From contig CAKMYR010000047.1 of the NCBI GenBank assembly GCA_929200175.1, positions 1-8,851 on the forward strand: a stretch of DNA of 8,851 nt, read 5' to 3'. A model generated the notes under the pieces. That model had not been told where the DNA came from. It did not search any database and saw nothing but the letters and a program-made list of their open reading frames with translations. This DNA comes from an uncultured Gammaproteobacteria bacterium (GTDB lineage Bacteria; Pseudomonadota; Gammaproteobacteria; PS1; Pseudothioglobaceae). The first letter of the stretch is position 1. Every line of letters starts with the position of its first letter. The translations under genes and the position numbers were made by a program. Shown here one piece after another: positions 1-7,767 of this stretch.

Positions 1-90
1 CCTCATTATTCGTTGCTTACGTGGATTCCATTGTTGAATTTTATCGTATGCCTGCCTAGCTGAATCAGATATACCTATGCTGTCATTTTT
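1..90 (-). pseudogene. Coding-like fragment without a start, running off the left edge
   Basis: On the minus strand, 30 codons are open from position 90 to the window edge. The peptide looks protein-like (it includes SDSARQAYDKIQQWNPRKQR), and this stretch is visibly richer in G and C than the DNA that follows it. An in-frame TAG lies immediately upstream at 91-93. The only in-frame ATG is at 6-4, two codons from the edge, so no normal start covers the coding-like part. I read it as a 5'-truncated or mutated remnant of a gene lying mostly outside the window. The alternatives are a real gene starting at that ATG with non-coding DNA before it, or chance. The family is not recognised. Confidence 0.25.
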
Positions 91-192
91 CTAAAAGAAA
101 AAATTAAGTACTCTTAATATAAATTAATTATTCTAATACCCACCTACTCATTTAATACTAACTTGTCTATTGCGTAACTTGAGTTTTATCTT

Positions 193-201
193 TGCTATAC
201 T
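193..201 (+). promoter_or_regulatory. Candidate extended -10 promoter for the lipoprotein gene
   Basis: TGCTATACT at 193-201 matches an extended -10 element (TG, one base, then a TATAAT-like hexamer at 196-201). A weak TTGCGT at 170-175 is 20 bases upstream, too far for a good -35, but extended -10 promoters can work without one. The inferred transcript would begin near 208 and leave an untranslated leader of about 120 bases before the ATG at 327. I see no other gene-like structure between 94 and 326. Confidence 0.35.
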
Positions 202-326
202 TAATAAAAGTGGTTGTTTTCAGGTCACGAATACAAGAGATTTTAACAGAGGTCATAGTTAATTTACACAATTTTGATTTATTCTCAAATGCAATAAACT
301 GTAGCTAATCAGTTGGGATTTTTACT

Positions 327-995
327 ATGAAGGTATTAATTGGAACTTTTTTTATTCTGCTTGCTTTTACGGGATGTACTAGCATTCCTCGAAACGCTAA
401 AACTGTAGTAAAGTGGTATGATCATCCTTCATCAGGGGAAATTTATGAAACACAGGTTGGAGACATGATGCTGCTTCGAAGTAAGGTTACAACAGGTGAA
501 TTCTTGCATGTTCAGACAGAAGTAGGTGGTTTTTTATATAAAATTAGAGAAGGATTTTACCAACTTCTTGGAAAAAATGGGAAAGGCAAAAAGTTTTACT
601 CAGTACGTAATTCTGATAATATTCGTGTTTATGTAGGTGGCTTTTCTGACCCCCCAGTTGCACTATCTGTTAACAAAAAGAATAAAGTTTGTGTAGCTAC
701 AGACTTTGCATATGAGGCTGCATGTTATGAAGGAGCAGATCCTAAAGAAGTAACACTCGATATAGTTTCAGATCAAGACTTCCAGAAAACTTTAATTTAT
801 AGTGGAAATAGTGGCACTAAAATAAAGATTTCCTACCGTGAGTTTAGTGGGGGCATGGCCAGACCAGCCTTTACTAATAATGCTGAATACGATATGGAAA
901 AATCTAAAATAATTAGTTATAAGGAAGCTAAATTAGAGGTAATTGAATATAGTAATGTAAGTATTAAGTTTCGAGTGCTGCGACAATTCAACTGA
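327..995 (+). CDS. Predicted lipoprotein of unknown function
   Basis: This 222-residue protein begins with a short charged N-terminus (MK), a hydrophobic stretch at residues 3-14 and the lipobox FTGC, with Cys17 as the predicted lipidated residue. Residue +2 after the cysteine is Thr rather than Asp, so by the usual Lol rule it should go to the outer membrane. Phe at -3 of the lipobox is less usual than Leu but tolerated. The mature part is soluble-looking, rich in Lys, Ser and beta-type residues, with two more cysteines near residues 120-134 that could form a disulfide in the periplasm. I recognise no enzyme motif or family. The ATG is chosen because it places the signal peptide at the N-terminus; the bases before it show no strong Shine-Dalgarno. 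The gene stands alone, converging on rmuC. Confidence 0.8.
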   Translation: MKVLIGTFFILLAFTGCTSIPRNAKTVVKWYDHPSSGEIYETQVGDMMLLRSKVTTGEFLHVQTEVGGFLYKIREGFYQLLGKNGKGKKFYSVRNSDNIRVYVGGFSDPPVALSVNKKNKVCVATDFAYEAACYEGADPKEVTLDIVSDQDFQKTLIYSGNSGTKIKISYREFSGGMARPAFTNNAEYDMEKSKIISYKEAKLEVIEYSNVSIKFRVLRQFN

Positions 996-1059
996 TTATT
1001 CTAAAATGATAAGACATATAATTTACCAAGAGTGCTTCAAACCATGTGTAGCTACAAAC

Positions 1060-1091
1060 TTAGATGTTTAGACCATCATCAAAACATCTAA
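1060..1091. terminator. Intergenic hairpin between convergent genes, possible bidirectional terminator
   Basis: The arms TTAGATGTTT (1060-1069) and AAACATCTAA (1082-1091) are perfectly complementary over 10 bp, with a 12-base loop. The hairpin sits in the 161-base gap where the lipoprotein gene and rmuC converge, which is where a shared terminator is expected. Neither side is followed by a clean run of T, so it is not a textbook intrinsic terminator; it may instead stabilise mRNA ends. A separate palindrome, TGTAGCTACA, lies just to the left at 1047-1056. Confidence 0.4.
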
Positions 1092-1156
1092 CCTATCACT
1101 ACAGATCATTTGGAAATGTAAATAATTGTATGTAACACTATTTTTAGCATATAACC

Positions 1157-2623
1157 TTACTTTTGTTCACTAGGATGTTCGTCATCAGTACATTCAATTT
1201 CAAGTTCAGCTTTATCGGTAAAATAATCTGGTAATTTTTGAGTTATTTTAGGAGCTAAGTCTTTAAATTCATTCACCCTTTTAACTAGATTTCCAGTGCC
1301 ATTTACTAGTTGCCCTTCGGCTTTATTATAAGATTCTAAGGCTTTACTTAATCCTTTTTTTACATCAGTGAAACTATCTAAAAACAACCTAAGCTTATCA
1401 AATATTCCTTCTGCTTTGCTAGCTAAAGCAGCAGTATGTTTGTTTTGATCTTCATAACGCCACAATTGTTTAATAATATTTAAACTAGTTAATAATGTTG
1501 TTGGTGTTGCCACTAATATATTTTGATTGATAGCAGCTTGAAATAAAGTTGGCTCTGCTTGCATGGCTACAATAAAAGCAGATTCAATCGGTACAAACAT
1601 AAATACTATTTCAGGTGAATTAATCTTTTCAAGTTTATAGTAATTTTTTGCAGACAACTCTTTAATTCTTGCTTTGATGGCTGCTACGTGTTCTTTTAAT
1701 GCCTGCTTACTCTGAGATTCATCTTCAGCATTTACATATTGGGTATAAGCATTTAAAGATACTTTTGCATCTATAATTAAATGTTTTTCTTGGGGTAAAT
1801 TAATTATAGCATCAGGACGTTTTTTACCATCTTCGGTATTAAATGAAACTTCTCTTTTATAATCAATATTTAACCGCAAGCCAGAGTTTTCTAAAATGTT
1901 TTCTAGCATTAATTCACCCCAATTACCTTGTAATTTTTTTTGTCCTTTTAATGCTGTAGTTAATTCATGTGCTTCTTGGGTGATTTTTTGATTGCTCTTT
2001 TGTAACGTAGTTAACTCATTTGTTAAATTTGTATGTTGTGTTATACCAAGATCACGATTATCCTTTACTTCTTTTTTAAAATCATCAATTGAAGTTTGAA
2101 ACGGTTTAATTATTGCATCAAGACTGTTTTTATTATTTTTTTCTAAAGATTGAGTGTTTTCTTTTAAAATATCGTTAGCTATATTTTTGAAACTATCGCT
2201 AAGTTGTTGTTCTTGATTTTTAATTAATGCTAATTGTTCTTTATGTTTTTTATCACGTTCTTCAATAGATGTTTTAAGCTCAGCTAATTCAGCAGTATCA
2301 TTTTTGTGCTGATCTTGTAGAGTATCGTATTTGCTTTGTAGTTTTTCTTGTTCTGTTACGCTATTATCTAATTGCTCTTGCTTAGCTACAAGCTTGCTAG
2401 TTAAAGATGCAATTTCTATACATTTTTCATTAAAATCTTCTCTGATTTGCTTCAAATCAATATTAGCTTGATTAGCTTTTTGCTGTAAATCTTCTAAATT
2501 TTCTTTAGTATGTTTTAATTCAGCTTGTGATACTTTAGCTTTGTTATTAGCGAAAAAATAACCTATAACAAATGTTAAGCTAGAAATAATTATGCTAGCG
2601 ATAATTTGGGCAGTAATATCCAT
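1157..2623 (-). CDS. rmuC: RmuC-family DNA recombination protein
   Basis: The 488-residue product has the full RmuC architecture. Residues 5-25 form one hydrophobic membrane anchor. Residues 30 to about 230 are a long, Gln/Lys/Glu-rich predicted coiled coil. The C-terminal RmuC domain spans roughly 195-470. Visible family signatures are GNWGE (233-237), RPD (269-271) with IIDAKVSL (283-290), and FVPIESAF (343-350). The RPD...DAK arrangement resembles the D...(D/E)-x-K core of restriction-like nuclease folds. In E. coli, rmuC mutants show more inversions at short inverted repeats, so a role in cutting or limiting recombination intermediates is inferred; a biochemical activity is not established here. 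Length is normal for the family and no damage is seen. The start at 2623 puts the membrane anchor at the extreme N-terminus; the upstream GGAATAG is only a weak ribosome binding site. It is transcribed away from the restriction operon. Confidence 0.93.
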   Translation of the reverse strand: MDITAQIIASIIISSLTFVIGYFFANNKAKVSQAELKHTKENLEDLQQKANQANIDLKQIREDFNEKCIEIASLTSKLVAKQEQLDNSVTEQEKLQSKYDTLQDQHKNDTAELAELKTSIEERDKKHKEQLALIKNQEQQLSDSFKNIANDILKENTQSLEKNNKNSLDAIIKPFQTSIDDFKKEVKDNRDLGITQHTNLTNELTTLQKSNQKITQEAHELTTALKGQKKLQGNWGELMLENILENSGLRLNIDYKREVSFNTEDGKKRPDAIINLPQEKHLIIDAKVSLNAYTQYVNAEDESQSKQALKEHVAAIKARIKELSAKNYYKLEKINSPEIVFMFVPIESAFIVAMQAEPTLFQAAINQNILVATPTTLLTSLNIIKQLWRYEDQNKHTAALASKAEGIFDKLRLFLDSFTDVKKGLSKALESYNKAEGQLVNGTGNLVKRVNEFKDLAPKITQKLPDYFTDKAELEIECTDDEHPSEQK

Positions 2624-2668
2624 AATTTATATTCTATTCCTTAGATGACTTTATTAAAATATGTAGTT

Positions 2669-2697
2669 AAAATAACATAAAACATGGTTAATTGCAA
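2669..2697 (-). promoter_or_regulatory. Candidate sigma70-type promoter for rmuC
   Basis: Reading the minus strand, TTGCAA (2697-2692) is a -35-like hexamer with 4 of 6 consensus matches. It is separated by 17 bases from TATTTT (2674-2669), a -10-like hexamer with 4 of 6 matches. The spacing is ideal and the inferred start point lies about 40 bases before the rmuC ATG. AT-rich DNA produces such matches by chance, so this is a moderate call. Confidence 0.35.
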
Positions 2698-2770
2698 CTG
2701 AATTTATTTTTACACCCCATCATTAATATTTTTTAATAAAGGGCTTGATTTTAGTCACAATTATCAACAT

Positions 2771-2783
2771 AATGTCCAACATT
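2771..2783. promoter_or_regulatory. Short palindrome in the divergent intergenic region, possible operator
   Basis: AATGT-CCA-ACATT is a perfect 5+5 bp inverted repeat with a 3-base centre, lying between the candidate rmuC and mod promoters. Further TAATGT copies occur at 2825-2830 and 2845-2850, and CATTGT occurs twice at 2780-2785 and 2789-2794. The size and dyad symmetry suit a small dimeric regulator, but no regulator gene is present in the window, and short repeats of this kind are common in AT-rich DNA. Confidence 0.2.
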
Positions 2784-2820
2784 GTAATCATTGTGTATAA
2801 AATAGAGTATTTTATTAATT

Positions 2821-2848
2821 TTGGTAATGTAGAAATTTGTCTGATAAT
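2821..2848 (+). promoter_or_regulatory. Candidate promoter of the mod-res operon
   Basis: TTGGTA (2821-2826) is a -35-like hexamer (4 of 6 matches), and 16 bases later GATAAT (2843-2848) is a -10-like hexamer (5 of 6). Transcription would begin near 2855, giving a leader of about 65 bases. A second, overlapping option is TTGTCT (2837-2842) with TATATA (2859-2864), also 16 bases apart. One or both could be used; the AT-rich background prevents a firmer choice. Confidence 0.4.
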
Positions 2849-2903
2849 GTAATTAACTTATATACAAAAAAATATGTTCGCAAAATTATTCTTTTAATAT
2901 AAG

Positions 2904-2912
2904 AAGGAGAGG
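2904..2912 (+). promoter_or_regulatory. Strong Shine-Dalgarno that fixes the TTG start of mod
   Basis: AAGGAGAGG at 2904-2912 contains AAGGAG ending 10 bases before the TTG at 2920, and an overlapping GAGG ending 7 bases before it. It is the best ribosome binding site in the window. No ATG or GTG at a suitable distance would open the mod frame, so this site supports initiation at TTG. Confidence 0.75.
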
Positions 2913-2919
2913 AATTAAA

Positions 2920-4788
2920 TTGAAAAAAGAAGATGCTATACAACAAGGTTTTTCTGTAATTAGTGGCTGCACCATAAATAAGCATAAAAATGAAAAGCTA
3001 GTTGCTTTAAAAAAACTTATTCCCAACCTAGTAAATTCTGATAATCAATTAAATACAATAGCATTACAAGATTTTATAAATATTGCAAATACTACTAGCA
3101 ATAATAAAGGTTATGAATTAACCTTTGCAGGAAAAGGGATTGCTAGAGCACTAGCAGATACTGAAACTAATAAAGAATTAAAAGTAGAAACAGAACAAAG
3201 CAAAGAGTTTAAAAATACTGGAAATGTTGTGCTTCGTGGTGACAATTTAGAAGCACTAAAAATTCTTTCTCAAAATTATTTTGAGAAAATTAAAATGATT
3301 TATATTGATCCACCCTATAATACTAAAAATGAAAACTTTGTTTACAAAGATAATTTTAAACAAAGCGAAGCAAAACTTTGTGAAAACTTAGGACTTGATA
3401 AAGAAACTCAAAACTTTCTGCATAATGTCTATGAAACAAAAAGCCATAGTGGCTGGCTTACTTTTATGTACCCAAGACTTAAACTTGCAAGAGATTTGCT
3501 AAAAGATGATGGCGTTATTTTTATATCTATTGATGATAACGAACAAGCCAACTTAAAAATTATATGTGATGAAATTTTCGGAGAGGAAAATTTTATAGAT
3601 TGCATAGTATGGAATAATAAATATACATTGCAAAATGATGCTAAATATACATGTAGTCAGTATGAAAATATTTTATTTTATGCAAAAAACAAGTCTTCTT
3701 TTACAATAGGAAAAGCTAATAGAACAGACAAACACAACAAAGGATATACAAATCCAGATAAAGATCCTAAAGGAGCTTGGAAAGCTACTCCTTTACATGC
3801 AAAAAGTGGTTCAAATTCAGAAAATTCAATTTATTCAATAACATTTAGTAATGGCATCACATGGTCAGTTCCTAGTGGTCGTTATGCAAGGTATTCAAAA
3901 AAAAAATTATTACATTTTGAAAAAGAAAATGAACTTTATTTTAATAAAAATGGCGGTGTAGATAAAAAAACTTACTTAAAAGAAGTTGTAAAAAAAGGAG
4001 TGGTTTTTAGTAACTTGTGGAATTATAAAGATGTAGGACATACCCATGGAAATAATGAAGAATTATCGAGCTTACTAGGGAAAGGAGTATTTAACAATCC
4101 GAAAGGGTCGTTATTAATAAAGCAAATATGTAAAATAGCTAATACACAAAAAGAAGATTTAATCCTCGATTTTTTCGCAGGTTCTGGAACAACAGGTGAT
4201 GCAGTAATGCAGCTTAATAAAGAAGACGGTGGGCATCGAAAATTTATTTTAGTGCAACTAGATGAAGAAATAAACAAAAAAAATAATGTTAAAGCATATG
4301 AATTTTGTACTGAAAATAAATTTGAACCCGTTATTTCAAGCATTACCATTGAACGCTTAAACCGTGCTGGTAAAAAGTTAAAACAGGAATTAGAAGCCGA
4401 AAATAACAAAAATGATTTTCATAATAAAAAAAATTTGCTAGATATTGGTTATAAGGTTTACTCTCTTACTGAAAAACCAAAACTTATTGAGACAAGCCAT
4501 AACGGGGTTCTATTTGCATTGGAAAACCAAAGAGAAAAAACTGCTGATACTATAGCAAATATGCTCTGTATGACTAGCAAGACTTTAGATCTTAAAGTTG
4601 AGGAAATTATAGAGGATAAACTGTACCTTATTGATAAAGAACTTTATATTTTAGGAAATATTGAAAGTAAAGAATTAAAAAATTTCTTACCCAATAAAAT
4701 AAATATTGATGGTTATAGTGATATATATTTAGAAAATTGGCTTAATCTTGATGTCCTTGGCAAAGAAAATATAAATGTAGTTTATTAA
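2920..4788 (+). CDS. mod: Type III restriction-modification methyltransferase (Mod subunit)
   Basis: This 622-residue protein is an adenine-N6 DNA methyltransferase that also supplies site recognition for the Res subunit. Its motif order is that of the beta class: the catalytic DPPY is at residues 130-133 and the SAM-binding DFFAGSG at 417-423, after it. Between them are SGWLTFMYPRLKLARDLL (from 177), GVIFISIDDNE (198-208), a variable target-recognition region at about 228-390, and the motif X-like NPKGSLLIKQI (from 393). GDNLEALKIL just before DPPY is also typical of Type III Mod proteins. Length is normal for the family, all catalytic motifs are present and no frameshift is seen. Translation starts at TTG, supported by a strong Shine-Dalgarno. 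res follows 44 bases downstream in the same direction, as in known mod-res operons. A run of ten A (3897-3906) lies in the recognition region. The recognised DNA sequence cannot be read from the protein. Confidence 0.96.
   Translation: MKKEDAIQQGFSVISGCTINKHKNEKLVALKKLIPNLVNSDNQLNTIALQDFINIANTTSNNKGYELTFAGKGIARALADTETNKELKVETEQSKEFKNTGNVVLRGDNLEALKILSQNYFEKIKMIYIDPPYNTKNENFVYKDNFKQSEAKLCENLGLDKETQNFLHNVYETKSHSGWLTFMYPRLKLARDLLKDDGVIFISIDDNEQANLKIICDEIFGEENFIDCIVWNNKYTLQNDAKYTCSQYENILFYAKNKSSFTIGKANRTDKHNKGYTNPDKDPKGAWKATPLHAKSGSNSENSIYSITFSNGITWSVPSGRYARYSKKKLLHFEKENELYFNKNGGVDKKTYLKEVVKKGVVFSNLWNYKDVGHTHGNNEELSSLLGKGVFNNPKGSLLIKQICKIANTQKEDLILDFFAGSGTTGDAVMQLNKEDGGHRKFILVQLDEEINKKNNVKAYEFCTENKFEPVISSITIERLNRAGKKLKQELEAENNKNDFHNKKNLLDIGYKVYSLTEKPKLIETSHNGVLFALENQREKTADTIANMLCMTSKTLDLKVEEIIEDKLYLIDKELYILGNIESKELKNFLPNKINIDGYSDIYLENWLNLDVLGKENINVVY
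3897..3906 (+). repeat. Ten-base A tract inside mod
   Basis: Ten consecutive A bases span the end of Ser326 and codons Lys327-329 in the target-recognition region, ahead of the SAM-binding motif. It is the longest single-base run I noticed in the operon; others in mod and res reach 8. Loss of one A would bring a TAG into frame at 3959-3961, and gain of one A a TGA at 3918-3920. Either product would lack motif I and be inactive. Slippage is not shown by a single sequence. Confidence 0.9.
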
Positions 4789-4832
4789 ACAAAGAAAGCC
4801 ACGAAAAAACTGTAAAAAATTAAGAGCTAATC

Positions 4833-7703
4833 ATGCAATTTGAAAAACAGCTATACCAAGAAGAATGTGTTAATAATATTATTTCTGTATTACGTAAATG
4901 TGATATTCATAATAATAATTTTGATAATTTGTCACAGGCTATTGATAGTATTTGGCAAGAAAAGTCTTATACTCAATTTAAAAAAACCGATAAAAAAAGA
5001 ATTGATGTTTTAATGGAAACAGGAACGGGTAAAACATTTTGTTATCTAAAAACAATTTTTGAAGTTCATAAACAATTTGGTACAAATAAATTTATTATTG
5101 TTGTACCAAGAATTGCTATAAAACTAGGAGTCATTCAAAATATTAAACTAACTAAAGAATACTTTTTTTATGAGTATGGCAAATATTTAAAATATATTGA
5201 TTACCCTAAAGACGGACTTGGAAAAATAAATCATGATTTTTTAAAAACAAATGATTTAGTTATATTGATTACGACTAATAGCACTTTTAACTCAGAGAAA
5301 AATAAAATCAATAAACCAACTGAAACTTTATTTGAAAGTGGCTCAATTTGGCAAGGAATTAAAGCAAAAAAACCTATTATTATTATTGACGAACCACATT
5401 TACTAAAAGGCAGTGAAACTCAAAAAGGTTTAGATAAATTACAAGATTCTTTACAAATTCGTTTTGGGGCAACTTTTCCAAGTGATAAAAAAGATGAAGT
5501 TCATCATTTAGGTAACACCGTTTATTCATTAGATAGTATTTCTGCTTTTCGTCAGTATCTGGTAAAAGGAATTACCGTTAATACTTTAATTAACTATGAC
5601 GAACAAGGAAGTTTAAAAGTATCTTATACAGAAAATAAAAAGAATGCTTTTATAGTGGTCTATGATATAAACCAAGTTGTTTATAGAAAAAGAATTAAAA
5701 AAGGGGATGATATTGGTGCTAAAACAGGTTTAGCTAATTTTAATGGTATAAGTGCAACTAAAATAAATTCAAACACAGTATTTTTAAGTAATGCTACAAC
5801 TTTAAAAGTTAGCTCAATGACTTATAAGCTAGATGATAACGAAATTACAAGCATGGTACAAGCTACTATTGAGAAACATTTTAAAAAAGAAGAAATGCTT
5901 TTTGATAAAGGGATAAAAGCATTATCTTTATTTTTTATCCCAAGTATTAAAGATTTTCGACAATGTCAAAATAACCCAATACCAAAAATAAAAAAAATTT
6001 TTGAAGTAGAATATAAAGCTAAAAGAGCAGAAGTTTTTAAAAATACAAAAAATAAAAAATATAAAGAATATTTAAAAAAAGATTTTGACGAACAAGGAAA
6101 TTTAAAAATTCATGGTGGGTATTTTTCTGGAGATAAAGTAAGCACTAAGGATAAAAATGCAGGATTTAACAAAGATGACATAGGAGTAAATATTATCCTT
6201 AATGAAAAGGAAAAACTTCTTTCTTTTGATACCTCATTACGATTTATTTTTTCAGTATGGGCTTTACAAGAAGGTTGGGATAATCCAAATATTTTCACTA
6301 TTTGTAAGCTTGCTGACACTACAAAAGAATCAAGTAGAAGACAACAAGTAGGACGTGGGCTTAGACTTGCTATAGATCGACATGGAATAAGACAAACTTA
6401 CAAAAAATTAGCAGAAAAAGAGCATGATTTTTACGAAATCAATACACTTGATATGATTGTATCAGGCAAAGAAAAAGAATTTATCGCAATGATACAGCAA
6501 GAAATACAAGATGCAAGTTTTTCTTTAGTATATGATGAAATATCTCTAGATGGTTTAAAAGGTCTAGGTCTTGATGATACCGAAAGTGCTTTATTATATA
6601 CTTCTTTATTAAGCAATAATATTATAAATAAAGATGGCAAAGTATTATCATCAGTGTCAGAATTTTTAAAACAAAATGATAGTAAATTAAATTTTTTACA
6701 TTCAACTAAGACACGATTTTCTGAAATATTAAAAATGTTTATCGATAGTAGAAACTTTATAAAAGATGGCAATAAAAAAATAAAAAAAGTAAAAATCCGT
6801 CAACGTCAATGGCAAAAATTTAAATACCTGTGGGAAACTATTAATAAAAAATCTAGGATAACCTATAAAAACATTCAAGAAGAAAATATTCTTAAAGAAG
6901 TTGCAAAACAGTTTAATAATGAAAATATAGAGTCAATTCAAGGTAAAATATATATTCAAAAATATAATGCTCAAAATGATACAATAGAAAATATAGAAGA
7001 GACAAATCAAGAAAAACATATTTTTTTTAAGGCTCACAAAATTGATAAGTGGCTGAGTACTTTCATTAAAAAAGAAAAATTTTCTTTTCCATTTATGCTC
7101 AAGCTTTTAAATAAAATTGATGCACAGAAAATTAAAAATAACCCTAAAAGGGCTAGAGAGAGGTTGTTAGATATATTAAAAAGAACGTTTCATAACTATC
7201 TTTTAAGCAGTGCTTCATATGAATTTTTGGAAACAAATATTTATCCAAACGAACTACAAGATCAAAAAGGAGAAAAAAAATTAAAAATAAAATATTCTCA
7301 ACTCGGAAAAGATTATACAGAAGAGCAAGTACCAAAAAATTTACTTTATGATACTATTTGTTTTGACTCCCAAATTGAAAAAGAAATTCAACAAAATGAT
7401 TTGGAAAAAATAGATAATCAATCAATTACCGTTTTTGCAAAATTGCCTAAAATATCTATTCCAACACCTTATAAAACTTACAATCCCGATTTTGTTTACC
7501 TTATTGAAACACAAGGAGATCGACAATTATTTTTAGTGGTAGAGTCAAAGGGATATAAAAGCAGTAGAGATATTACAGAAAAAGAACGAAAAAAAATAGA
7601 GTATGCAGAAAAATTTTTTAAGTTTTTGCAAAATCAGTTGCCAGGTATTGATATAAGGTACAAAACAAGATTTAATTCTCAGAAGTTAAGCGATATATTA
7701 TAA
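4833..7703 (+). CDS. res: Type III restriction endonuclease (Res subunit)
   Basis: The 956-residue product is the ATP-dependent helicase/translocase and nuclease subunit, acting only in complex with Mod. The SF2 core is clear: Walker A TGTGKT (63-68, Lys67), the DExH-type box DEPH (186-189), a motif III-like GAT (212-214), QEGWDNPN (479-486), and the motif VI-like QQVGRGLRL with its arginine finger region (504-512). The C-terminal nuclease shows PD at 885-886 and E-x-K at 904-906 within a hydrophobic strand, a PD-(D/E)xK centre. The length matches known Type III Res proteins (around 950-1000), and no stop or missing motif is seen, so the enzyme looks active. The start ATG places the conserved FEKQLYQEEC segment at the N-terminus. 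The upstream TAAGAG is a weak ribosome binding site compared with that of mod, which would keep nuclease levels below methylase levels. Probably cotranscribed with mod. Confidence 0.96.
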   Translation: MQFEKQLYQEECVNNIISVLRKCDIHNNNFDNLSQAIDSIWQEKSYTQFKKTDKKRIDVLMETGTGKTFCYLKTIFEVHKQFGTNKFIIVVPRIAIKLGVIQNIKLTKEYFFYEYGKYLKYIDYPKDGLGKINHDFLKTNDLVILITTNSTFNSEKNKINKPTETLFESGSIWQGIKAKKPIIIIDEPHLLKGSETQKGLDKLQDSLQIRFGATFPSDKKDEVHHLGNTVYSLDSISAFRQYLVKGITVNTLINYDEQGSLKVSYTENKKNAFIVVYDINQVVYRKRIKKGDDIGAKTGLANFNGISATKINSNTVFLSNATTLKVSSMTYKLDDNEITSMVQATIEKHFKKEEMLFDKGIKALSLFFIPSIKDFRQCQNNPIPKIKKIFEVEYKAKRAEVFKNTKNKKYKEYLKKDFDEQGNLKIHGGYFSGDKVSTKDKNAGFNKDDIGVNIILNEKEKLLSFDTSLRFIFSVWALQEGWDNPNIFTICKLADTTKESSRRQQVGRGLRLAIDRHGIRQTYKKLAEKEHDFYEINTLDMIVSGKEKEFIAMIQQEIQDASFSLVYDEISLDGLKGLGLDDTESALLYTSLLSNNIINKDGKVLSSVSEFLKQNDSKLNFLHSTKTRFSEILKMFIDSRNFIKDGNKKIKKVKIRQRQWQKFKYLWETINKKSRITYKNIQEENILKEVAKQFNNENIESIQGKIYIQKYNAQNDTIENIEETNQEKHIFFKAHKIDKWLSTFIKKEKFSFPFMLKLLNKIDAQKIKNNPKRARERLLDILKRTFHNYLLSSASYEFLETNIYPNELQDQKGEKKLKIKYSQLGKDYTEEQVPKNLLYDTICFDSQIEKEIQQNDLEKIDNQSITVFAKLPKISIPTPYKTYNPDFVYLIETQGDRQLFLVVESKGYKSSRDITEKERKKIEYAEKFFKFLQNQLPGIDIRYKTRFNSQKLSDIL

Positions 7704-7741
7704 AATATCAAGATTGATTTATACAAGCTTTATTTTGGGAG

Positions 7742-7767
7742 ATAGTTTAGATAAATATTTAAACTAT
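7742..7767. terminator. AT-rich hairpin after res, weak terminator candidate
   Basis: ATAGTTTA (7742-7749) pairs perfectly with TAAACTAT (7760-7767) around a 10-base loop, beginning 38 bases after the res stop. The position suits the end of the mod-res transcript, but the stem has few G-C pairs and no T run follows it, so it may be fortuitous. No better intrinsic terminator for the operon is visible. Confidence 0.25.

Noticed and set aside
98..118. Hairpin ATTAAG-TACT-CTTAAT followed on the minus strand by T runs, resembling a terminator
   Set aside because: The stem is only 6 bp and nearly all A-T, and no minus-strand gene lies upstream of it.
690..1056. The 12-mer TGTGTAGCTACA at 690-701 (inside the lipoprotein gene) and again at 1045-1056, with loosely similar flanks
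   Set aside because: A repeated 12-mer in a window of this size is expected by chance, and the similarity does not extend beyond about 25 bases.
2772..2852. A 26-codon ATG open frame upstream of mod, a possible leader peptide
   Set aside because: It has no ribosome binding site, begins upstream of the likeliest mod promoter, and is short enough to arise by chance.
4023..4409. Minus-strand open frame of 128 codons inside mod
   Set aside because: It lies wholly within the well-supported mod gene, antisense to its SAM-binding motif, with a composition that mirrors mod codons. The same holds for the minus-strand frames inside res at 6110-6319, 6431-6772 and 7153-7335.
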